In this document: one piece after another, positions 55,663 to 64,000 of the stretch
How positions within the stretch are numbered: position 1 is the first letter of the stretch
Layout of the letters: every line of letters begins with the position of its first letter
Source of the DNA: Onthophagus taurus
Lineage: Eukaryota; Arthropoda; Insecta; Coleoptera; Scarabaeidae
Length of the DNA stretch: 64,000 nucleotides
NCBI RefSeq assembly: GCF_036711975.1
Contig: NC_091970.1
Span: 3,417,501 to 3,481,500, forward strand
Reading direction: 5' to 3'
Program-made: the position numbers and the translations under genes
The notes under the pieces: model-generated
The model's database searches: none
What the model was told of the DNA's origin: nothing
Seen by the model: the letters and a program-made list of their open reading frames with translations, nothing else

Positions 55663-57912
55663 TTAATTTAAGGTTGCTTTGTAATCTTGTTTAGATCCAT
55701 CCGGAGATTGGGGGTTTTTCAATGGTTGAGCTTCGACGTTGTCGTTATTATTTTTATTCCAATCTTGTTCTTCTCCAGAGGCGAAAATAACGTAAAAAAA
55801 TATCTCGATGATGTAGAGAATTATCGTTGTAAAGAAAATAATCCTCCACGAGTATATGCCAGGCTAAAAAATGCTTTTATTATAAATTTTTTTATATAAA
55901 AGAAATTTCTTACATCGTTTTCGATGAGTCCCCCAACAAACATTGGCACAACAATCCCGGGAATGGTCGCTATTGTGTTAGTAAAAGCAACTAAAGTTCC
56001 CGCGTAATTCGGGGCTATATCAATATGATTTGAAAGAAATCCACAAAACATCCCGGCGATTGCAACAATCGCTAAAATAGTTAAAGCGATTGCGCCACCT
56101 CTGGAGCATCCAATATAAGATAATCCTAAGAAACACCCCAACGGGATAACACTTGCAATTAACGTAGAAATCTTCCTGGCGAATGTAGTTGTAATAATTT
56201 TTTTACCACGGAAATAATCCAAACTTCTACTCAACAAAATACTAAAAACCCACATCAAAAAGAATCCCAAAGAAATAAATTTGGAACTCTCAGATACGTT
56301 TAACTGAAGAATACTCTTCATATAAAGCGGAAGTTCAATCAAAATCATGTACCAACCCCAATTCGAGCAAGTATGCGCGATTAAAATGGCCCAAAACGGC
56401 ATCGAAGTTAAAACTTGTTTCAAAGGAAACGATTTTTTCGCGCTACTATAATTTCCTTTTAATAACGAATTAATCAACTTCTTTTCATTTTCGCTTATAA
56501 TCGGCGACGAATCCGCATCATCAAAAACAAAGAAAACCCAAAGCACCAACCAAATTACATTTAAACCACCCATAATATAAAAAACAGCCTCCCAATTAAT
56601 ATAATCCGCAATTATCCCAGCTGATAAAGTACTTAAAACGGTTCCTAAAGAAGTCCCGGCGTAAACGACGCTACTCATTACGCTTCTTTCGTTTGGTAGG
56701 GACCATCGAGCTAATAAAACGTGCATCGCTGGAAAGGTGACTCCCCCGCCGATTCCCTGCCCAACTCGCATCATTATTAAAATTGAATAATGTATTTTAG
56801 CAGTAATCGGAGTTAATAGGGTACAAATCGTGTTGATGGCTATTGCGAAAAACATCACCCATTTTGCGCTAAATAATTCTGCGATTCGACCGCCGGGTAT
56901 TAATGAGATTAGATACCCCCAAAAGTATGAAGACAGTATTGTTCCTTGTAGAGTATTTGACCATTTAAATGGACCATCCTAAAATTAAAATAATCATTAA
57001 ATATTATCATTAAAGATATTAGGTCATTCAAATTCAATTTTGATGTAGTCTTTAAGGCAGATATAAGTAGCTACCAGGTTAAGTTAAATTGAATGGTTTA
57101 AGTCCTAACAATGATCTGGCATGTTTTGACACTCAACAATAATCTTTTCTGACTTTTCGGTACTTTCAAGCATCAAAATTAATGTCATAAACAGTAATAA
57201 GTCAAGTCAAACAGAGTAAATGGTATACATAAATATTGCTTGTCTACTCCTCTTCTTTTTCATATATAAGAAAGTTTTTAATATAATTCCTTTACAAGAC
57301 GTTATTCCCTTGCTTCGAGCTTCAAAGGTGAATTCTCTGAGAAACTTACCTGTCAAAGTCAAACTTTTAAGGTTTTTGTTGGTATTACCTAAGGTCCCTA
57401 AATTTGTGTTGTTTTCCGATTTCTAATGACAGTTCTTTTTTGACAAATTTCCTTTTAATTTGAATTTGAATGACCTTGAACATTTAATGAAAGAAACTTT
57501 TTGGTTGAAAAAATTATATTTAAAAGAAAGAAAAAACGATTTAATCTTACTTCGATAATTGAATTATGATTTGAATCGTTAAACAAACACATTGAGTGTT
57601 GTATTGGAGGTCGGTCACTTTGAACTTGGGAATTCGAAAGTTCCAAAGCTGTGTGGTTTACCATTGTAACGATTGCAACGCTTAAATTTACTTTTAACCC
57701 ATAAGCTATCGCCATTCCAATAGATCCAAGACAAGCTACGATGTATCTACATTGAATTAATCCTGAAAAAAGAAAAATTAAAGCTGTTTTGAATAATAAA
57801 CGCGAAAGAATGAGCTATTTTTAGCGATATTTTATTTTGAATTTATGCCAATGGACTAAAAAACCGCAATAATGATCTTACCGAAAAATCCTTTCTTCTG
57901 CTCCGTATCCAT
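55663..57912 (-). CDS. SLC17-type anion/phosphate cotransporter (MFS), copy B
   Basis: Four minus-strand exons: 57912-57882, 57762-57551, 56978-55914 and 55863-55663 (TAA), with the same intron positions and phases as copy A, giving 502 residues. It starts MDTEQKKGFFG. It shares the landmarks GMAIAYGLKVNLSVAIVTMV, SSYFWGYLISLIPGGRIAE, MRVGQGIGGGVTFPAMH, SVVYAGTSLGTVLSTL, CSNWGWYMILIELPLYM and SNHIDIAPNYAGTLVAF. It keeps the PGG(R/Y) pattern common in SLC17, where copy A has PAGV. Its C-terminal tail is longer and hydrophilic, with Asn-rich and acidic parts (NKNNNDNVE). Intron 2 is 572 bp and contains no recognised feature. Confidence 0.93.
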
Positions 57913-58976
57913 TTTTATTCTAAACAAAAAAACACGTTTTAGCACAAAAACGATTTCTTAAAATACAAAAATTAAATCACAAACACAACCTGTTGACACA
58001 CCACAATTTTTATCTGAATAAAGCTCGAGCTTTTTGGTGAAGGTGACCCTAAACACTTCAAAGTCGACGGTAGACTGGAGTGGACTGAAGTAAAGTCGCG
58101 AAAACGATTCGTTCTGGTTATAAAGTCCCCAAAAATAACACTGTATCTCCAGATTTTCCCGAAGATCGATTGCACAAAGTGGCGCAAGTCACGTAGGTTA
58201 AACAAATTCAAATAAACGATGAAAGGAAGGGCAAAGAAATTTAATGCAACATTGTGAAAATTAATAAAGGAATTAATCGAGGATAAGAATGTTGGATACA
58301 GTTTTACAGAAATAAATATTTTATTGAATTTATCTTTAACGTTATAAACATAATGTCTTGATCCAATTATAATTGTTTTATCGTCCAATAAAAGTCTTAA
58401 ACTCCACCAATTTCATTTAAAAGGACTAATTTTAGAAGCCTCATCGTAATTCCATTTTTAGCAATTTGGGGCAAATAAATTATCAAGCTCCAATTCTCTG
58501 TTTTTCCTCCTTAAAAGTTACAATTTCTTCAGTATGTTCATTTTAGAGTAACACTTTTGTTATTACTACAAATAAAACATTGCTTCGATAAAGGGCGCTT
58601 ATTAAATAAGCTTAAAATCCATATTTAATTCTAAAAAGAAATCGTTTTACTTAATAAAATTGAAAAATTCAAAAAATGTTTAAAAACAGATATTACCCAA
58701 CATAACCTCACAAATTTATTTAACACCAAAATTTTATGAAATAAACAATTTTACTTTTAAAAATTAAATCCGGTAAATTAATCTTGTATTACACAACATA
58801 ATTAGGCATTATTTCAAATATTTATAATATATTAATTAATTTCCAACAAATAAAATCTAGGGAAATTTAATTATTCTAGGGAAATTAATCTAACCCTAAA
58901 TTAAATAACAATACATAACCTCAAACATTTTCTTAGTTATTTTCTATTTGAAAAATCGAAAAAACTAATACAAACA
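57913..58976. other. Divergent intergenic region SLC17 copy B / THOC1
   Basis: Promoter space for both genes, AT-rich. The minus-strand open frame at 57972-58388 overlaps the probable 5' region of copy B and has no recognisable product. Confidence 0.4.
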
Positions 58977-61900
58977 ATGAATTTCGATGTATTGCGCGAA
59001 GAATACAAGGTAATTAAGCCGTTAATAAAATCAAAAATTTCAAGTTTTTATTTTCAGGATACTTTTATAACAGCGTTTCAAAAACACGATGTTTCAATAT
59101 TAGAATTAAAAGTGAAATCGTATAATCGCGTGGAAATCGATTTAAAATCGCCTTTAGATCAGTTATTTCGCGATGTTTTACTTGAGTATCTTGAAAAGGA
59201 AGTTGAAGTAACCGTCCTCCAAGAATTGGTGACTTTTTGCGTTGAAACGTGCCGAAAAGGTTTGACTACCGCTACAATGCCCGTTGTGCTTCTTGGGGAT
59301 ATTTTCGAGTCGTTGACTTTGGAGTTGTGCGAAAATATGTTTACTTATGTTGAAAATGAGGTTAACGTTTGGAAGGAGGAGTTATTTTTTACTTCATGTA
59401 AAAATAATCTTTTACGGATGTGTAATGATTTGTTGCGGAGGTTATCTCGATCGAGTGCGACTGTATTTTGTGGGAGGATTTTGTTGTTTTTGGCGAAATT
59501 TTTCCCTTTTTCTGAGAGATCTGGGTTGAATATCGTTAGCGAGTTTAATTTGGAAAATGTTACCGAGTATGGAACTGAATCCATGGAAGATAATAACTCG
59601 GATATTGAGATGAATGGCGATAAAAAGAATGTTGTTATCGATTACAGTTTGTATTGCAAGTTTTGGTCGTTGCAGGATTTTTTTCGGAATCCCAATCAAT
59701 GTTATAACAAAGTACATTGGAAATTATTTTGTTCGGTAAAAGAATAAAATAATTTCGGTTTAATTAATTCTTAATTAACATTTTTAGCATGCAACAAGCA
59801 TTTTGAGTACATTCCAAGGTCTTAAAGTTGATTATATTGCTAAAGAGGGTGGATGGGTCGACACTAAAACTGGCGTTAGGACCGAGGCGCATTATTTTCC
59901 CAAATATCTTACCAACCAAAAATTATTGGATCTCCAAATTTACGACGTTAATTTCCGAAGGTTTATTTTGCTCCAATTTTTGATTTTATTTCAATATTTG
60001 ACCTCTACAGTTAAATTTAAATCGTAAGTTCGTTCAATTAAACTTTTCTTTGAGTAATTTGAGGTTATCTAGAGAAAGTTTTGAATTAAAACAAGACCAA
60101 AAGGATTGGGTCCAATCGACTACGGAAAAAATTTATAATTTATTAAAAGAAACGCCCCCCGATGGGGAGGATTTTGCTAAAATATGCAAAAATATTCTGA
60201 AAAGGGAGGAATATTGGAGTACTTGGAAAAATGATGGATGCCCAGGTAAATTATACATACAAGAGTTTTTATTGTTAACTAAAAGTTTACAATTTTCTGT
60301 ACAATACATGATTACGATACCTTGCCTTCTTCCCCCTCTTCCAGAATCTACCACCGGTTCCTTTCTTCTTCTCTCAGCTCTCTACATCCCCTCAACATAT
60401 TGTAATAAAGCTTCCAAGTCAGGTTTTACCTGAGAGAGAAACATAACCTCAATTCACTTGACAGTTACTTTTTAGTTGCTCATAATTCTCTTAAAACTGT
60501 TAATATCCTTTTTAAACCATCCAAAACGGGAAGATCAGTGTCAGTTACATCTAATTTATTAGAATCAAGAAGATTTTGAACGATTTTGACCTTGAAAATT
60601 GGATTTAAAATTTGTAAAATTCAAACTTCTTTTGTGGTTGGAGAATCTTAAAACCTCCAATTAACGGCTGAAATAGAAAAACATATGCATCAAATACGAA
60701 GTTTCATTCAAATTAGTGAAGGATTAAAGAAGATATGAATAAAAAAAAAGCTTTGGAATTTTGAGTAGTTCCAAAGAAGACCGCTACATGGCGTTGTCGA
60801 CATTTATGAAGATTTGAAATTATTTTAAGGGAAGAAATAGCGCGAAACCCATTAACCAATCAGGAGCGAGGGTTAAAAATAGAAGGAAGAAAATTTTATG
60901 GAGAAGGGGAAAAGAGTATATAAGAAAAGGAAAAAGTTGAAGGAAGACCAAGGAAGACAGTCCAATTTAGTAAGGGCAAGAGTGCGGTTAAATTTTGATA
61001 AAAAAATCTAACCTAAAAAAAGTCATAAGTAGTTTCCTAACCTTAAATCCGATAATTCAATCTCTGATTCAATCCAAATTTAACACCGAATTAAGATTTT
61101 ATTAACCTAAAAGGGAAAAGAAGAAAAATTAAATTTAAACATTATTTTAAAATAAATTGAGGAGAAATTACCTGTATTCCTGAAAATTTTCTGAGGGCAG
61201 TTATCACACACCAGATCCAAAGAAGAATAATTATCTGAACCGCAGCTGTCCATTTTCCATTCCTAAGAAGGACCTTCCAATCCAATAGAGACCTTGGATC
61301 AAATTGAGTTTCACCATAACATAAAAGTTATTTATCAGATAAGTGGGAATTTTACTGTTAATTTTGATGTCAATAATTTAAGATAACTTAAGAGTCAGAT
61401 GAAGAATCAAAATTACGCGATAACACCGATACTTTCATTTTAATTGAGAATCTATCGATTATTTTCGACGACTTAAATCTTTAGTAGTTTCTTAACGTAA
61501 ACATAATAGTTTTTTTTGTTCAGTTTGATATCTGTCTTTATTGGCGTTACGATCTCTCTCAGATAACAAATTTAAAAAATAGAAATCAACCCCTTCCTCA
61601 CCCCTATGAATAGGGCATTCAATTTCTCTTCCTTCTTATCCAACTCTCTATCGACCAGATATTTTAAGATGCAAACGTTATCGATCGCCCCTCTACACTT
61701 CCTAAAACTTGATCTCCTCCTCCAATCTTCCCAGCAGTATCTTATCTTCGCATAAATCTGGTATGAAGAGTTGAGTAGGCTGATTCCCCTATAGCCCTCC
61801 ACTGCTCTCTTACTTCCCTTTTTGAGCCCAGGTGAATTACTTTAATTTAATAATAGAATTTATTGATTTTTTTAAAAGAATTTAAGAAATCGTTAAGCGT

Positions 61901-62752
61901 TGAACTTCCTTCCGAGCGAAAACCAACGGAACAATTCTATCTAGGAGACGCCATAAAAGAAGCCACAATTTCCGGGAAATATTACATGGGAAAGTAAGTG
62001 GAATCAACCTAAATTATTCAAATTTAATCTCTAATTTTAGCCCCGAATTAACGAAACTCTGGAATTTATACCCCGATAACTTAGAAGCATGTAAAGCTAA
62101 AGATCGCGACTTTTTACCATCACTAGAAACTTATTTTTCCGACGCAATCGATCAAATCGAATCAGGACTAGTCGTCCCCGACGAAGATAACCTCTTAAAA
62201 GACGCAAATTTCGGTTGGAGAGCTTTACGATTAATGGCTCGTAGAAGCCCGCACTTTTTTTCGTACGGAAATAGCCCTCAAAGCCCACTTTCAGCTTATT
62301 TACAAGCAATGATTAATCGAATTGCCGCCGATCGCCCAGGTAGAGTTCAAGATACTTCGAATCAAAACGACGTAGAATTAGAAGCGAACCTATTTAAACC
62401 GGGCGAGGATATTAAGAATAACGACACCGACACCGATTTAGACGATAACTTTATACGATTTAAAGTCGCCATGTTTACAACGGGGCAGTTTGATCAATTT
62501 TGCGAGAAGAGTGCGTATAATTGGAAAAAATTAGCGGCGAAAATTGGGTTTAAACCGGATGAGATCACTTTCTTCGAAGCTGAGAACAAAGATGATTTTA
62601 GTAGAGCTAAAAATATGTTGCACGTTTGGTTTGAGGATGACGATGATTCCACTTTAGAGAATTTTTGTTATTATTTAGAAGGACTCGAAATGTCTGAAGC
62701 CGTTGAAGCTGTCAAACAAACTATTCTACAAAACGAAAATTTAATGAATTAA
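58977..62752 (+). CDS. Thoc1: THOC1 (HPR1), THO/TREX complex subunit
   Basis: Exons: 58977-59009, 59058-59735, 59788-60023, about 60064-60245, 61879-61993 and 62041-62752 (TAA), giving about 651 residues (human 657). It starts MNFDVLREEYK. The body has strong family blocks: VVLLGDIFESL, NLLRMCNDLLRRLSRS, TVFCGRILLFLAKFFPFSE, SGLNIVSEFNLENVT, IDYSLYCKFWSLQDFFRNP, LLQFLILFQYL, STWKNDGCP, LTKLWNLYPDN and NFGWRALRLMARRSPHFF. An acidic linker leads to a C-terminal death-domain-like helical region (NWKKLAAKIGFKPDEI). It scaffolds the nuclear THO complex that couples transcription to mRNA export. Oddities: intron 1 is 48 bp with no in-frame stop, and intron 3 is only about 40 bp; an acceptor at 60054/60055 would make it 31 bp, also in frame. 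Confidence 0.94.
61172..61320 (-). pseudogene. Exon-like fragment of unknown gene
   Basis: The minus strand reads an open frame containing FDPRSLLDWKVLLRNGKW followed by a hydrophobic segment (VQIIILLWIWCVITAL) and ends at ACAG/GTAATT, a good donor. It resembles a coding exon of a membrane protein, but I found no partner exon nearby. It may be a captured fragment. Confidence 0.25.
61572..61802 (-). mobile_element. Non-LTR retrotransposon reverse-transcriptase remnant
   Basis: The frame reads YRGISLLNSSYQIYAKI, then FRKCRGAIDN and ILKYLVDRELDKKEEK. These are the conserved RT blocks of non-LTR elements (NYRPISLL.., GFRKGRST.DN). Only about 75 codons remain, and later blocks (VRKGLISIF in place of LKKAFDSV) are damaged. 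It is antisense to THOC1. Confidence 0.75.
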
Positions 62753-62757
62753 TTTAT

Positions 62758-64000
62758 TTATTTTCGCCTTTTTTTTCTTAACAATTCATGATCAACCTCG
62801 GGACATTCCCGTTTTTTATGCCCGTCTTTATGGCAATGAAAACATTGCTTTTGAAACGGTAACTCTCCACAATAATGATCCTTTAGGGCGCATTTATTAC
62901 AATCTTTGCAATGTATCCATGTCGGTTTAACGCATCTCTCACATTTATCACAATGAATATACGTTCTCCCATCTTTTGAGGTGCAAGAATTACATTTATT
63001 ACAATGTTTGTTTTCATTGGAAACCCATCGATTACATTTCCCACAATATTTATATCCTTCATCTTTAGGAAGTTGAATTAAACTACAAAATAATTATTTT
63101 TTATGAATTATTAAGTATTATACTCTATTAGATTTTTTAATTCGGAGGAGTGTTTTTAAAATGATATTGGTCAGTTTTAAATAAAAATTACACTAGGAAA
63201 ATTCGAGATGTTGCCGGCCGCCTACAAACATTCACAGTATGGCTAAAATCGAATGATTTTCGTTCTAGGTTTTGTGTTATTTCTAGTGATAGTGTAAAAC
63301 TAGAACTAACACTAGTGCGTCTGAAAACGCACGGCTAAACTCGAAACTTAACCTGAGTGAATAATAGCTCATTATATGCGAGTTGAATACTACACTTTGT
63401 CCACGACTACTATTGAAATTGATTCCATAAATTTATTTTTTTAAATACATTTTTGAATAAAGTTTAAACGTCAATGTGACACAAATTCAATGTTACCAAC
63501 TGTAACCAACTTCACATCAATTTGTCAAAATTAAATGTCAATTTTAAGAAACGTCATTTTTTTTCCGAAAATTAATTAATTTATGCTTAAATCATAGGAA
63601 AAAAGGAATTTATTTAAGTTTTTTTTATGTCAAACCTTCAGAAAGTCCTAAAAAATTAAATTAAATTGACGTTTCAAATAATTATTTACTTAAAATCCTC
63701 AGATTTTAGAACTCCCGCCAAAAAATAACTGCAAAATTACACTGTATAAACGTGACTTATTTTACTCCTAGGAATTAAAAAAAATAGAGTATAATTAAAT
63801 AAAAAACCACCTCGGATTAATATTGGTGAAAATCCTAACAGGGGATCCTTGTTTCCGTCCTTTAACACCATGTTGAAATAAAACATGATTATCATACTGT
63901 ATCTTATAATCCAACATTTTATATTCTGGCAAAGAATTCAAAATTTGCGGCTCCATAAAGTACGGAAATATAAACAAAACCTTTAAATCTTCTTGAACGT
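62758..64000 (-). CDS. Zcchc4: ZCCHC4, rRNA m6A methyltransferase (3' part)
   Basis: Two exons are visible: 64000-63811, running off the window edge, and 63082-62758 (TAA). The upstream exon has IFPYFMEPQILNSLPEY, LDYKIQYDNH and GRKQGSPVRIFTN, the end of the methyltransferase part. The last exon is a run of Cys/His zinc ligands: YKYCGKCNRWVS, HCNKCNSCTSKDGR, HCDKCERCVKPTWIHC, CNKCALKDHYC. It ends with a CCHC knuckle (CFHCHKDGHKKREC) and a basic tail. The human protein methylates one adenosine of 28S rRNA. The N-terminal half and GRF zinc finger lie outside the window. The intron between (63083-63810) is almost wholly a mobile element. AATAAA overlaps the stop codon. It is convergent with THOC1. 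Confidence 0.93.
63115..63797. mobile_element. DNA-element copy with TATACTCTATT ends, in a ZCCHC4 intron
   Basis: TATACTCTATT..TTTTTTAATTCGGAGGAGT on the left mirrors ..TACTCCTAGGAATTAAAAAAAATAGAGTATA on the right. The 680-bp interior has TAGTTCTAG-type runs and GCACGGCTAAA, no transposase, and matches parts of the copy at 49194-49975. Without it the intron would be about 45 bp. Confidence 0.8.

Larger units (their letters stand above)
60246..61878. other. THOC1 intron 4 with retroelement remnant
   Basis: 1.6-kb intron. A purine-rich stretch lies at 60870-60990. A possible exon-like piece (minus, 61172 to about 61320) ends at a good donor, and a reverse-transcriptase remnant lies at 61572-61802. 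The rest is AT-rich. Confidence 0.45.

Noticed and set aside
57972-58388. 138-codon minus-strand frame upstream of SLC17 copy B
   Set aside because: Composition typical of translated AT-rich DNA, no family seen, and position suggests promoter/5' UTR.
60050-60433. THOC1 frame continued past 60245
   Set aside because: A donor at 60245/60246 and an in-phase continuation at 61879 with family sequence show that the extra codons are intron.
1-64000. CRISPR arrays, bacterial operons, rRNA or tRNA genes
   Set aside because: Tandem repeats here have no uniform repeat-spacer layout. All genes are spliced eukaryotic types. No cloverleaf with A and B boxes stood out by eye, though a tRNA scan was not possible.

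Overview
This is an insect nuclear genome window, AT-rich, with intron-split genes, GT..AG splice sites and much repeat DNA. The gene set (insect-type sarcoplasmic calcium-binding protein, S6KL kinase, tandem SLC17 transporters) and the short introns fit a holometabolous insect, perhaps a beetle. The species cannot be fixed from the sequence. I assembled the gene models by hand from reading frame, splice-site consensus, intron phase and remembered family sequence patterns; no alignment was run.

Layout, left to right. 108-3687 (+): four coding exons of a sarcoplasmic calcium-binding protein, with related repeats in introns 1 and 3. 5682-16499 (-): an eight-exon NPC1 sterol transporter with two possible 3' ends. 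18054-19511 (+): FAF2/UBXD8, an ER and lipid-droplet p97 adaptor. 20374-21547 (-) and 21698-22830 (+): a head-to-head pair of glyoxylate/hydroxypyruvate reductase-like genes; the second is an open frame that has lost the catalytic arginine and the cofactor motif. 23761-27107 (+): a four-transmembrane protein of CD20-like layout. 28448-48477 (+): an S6KL-type kinase gene of about 20 kb. One of its introns contains an intronless ATG101 gene. Its 13.3-kb intron contains a secreted acidic repeat-protein gene on the other strand, two possible small genes and several repeat arrays. 48658-52599 (+): a cationic amino-acid transporter. 52836-54390 and 55663-57912 (-): two tandem SLC17 transporters with identical exon layout. 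58977-62752 (+): THOC1, a THO/TREX mRNA-export subunit. 62758-64000 (-): the 3' part of ZCCHC4, whose stop codon lies 5 bp from the THOC1 stop.

The accessory DNA is informative. It includes a TA-flanked 910-bp element with inverted ends carrying five ~180-bp tandem units; a second element family with TATACTCTATT ends, one copy of which fills a ZCCHC4 intron; a foldback element inside a minisatellite; two minisatellite arrays of one motif family in opposite orientation; a ~417-bp satellite; a cluster of CpG-rich GCCGAGG repeats; an inverted pair of Penelope-like reverse-transcriptase fragments; and a scatter of GCGCCATCT(A/G) motifs that match the CTCF core on the reverse strand. I found no convincing tRNA, rRNA or CRISPR array. 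I do not see a wholly new multi-gene system. The strongest leads are the degenerate reductase paralogue, the nested-gene architecture of S6KL, the CTCF-like motifs and the satellite-carrying transposon.
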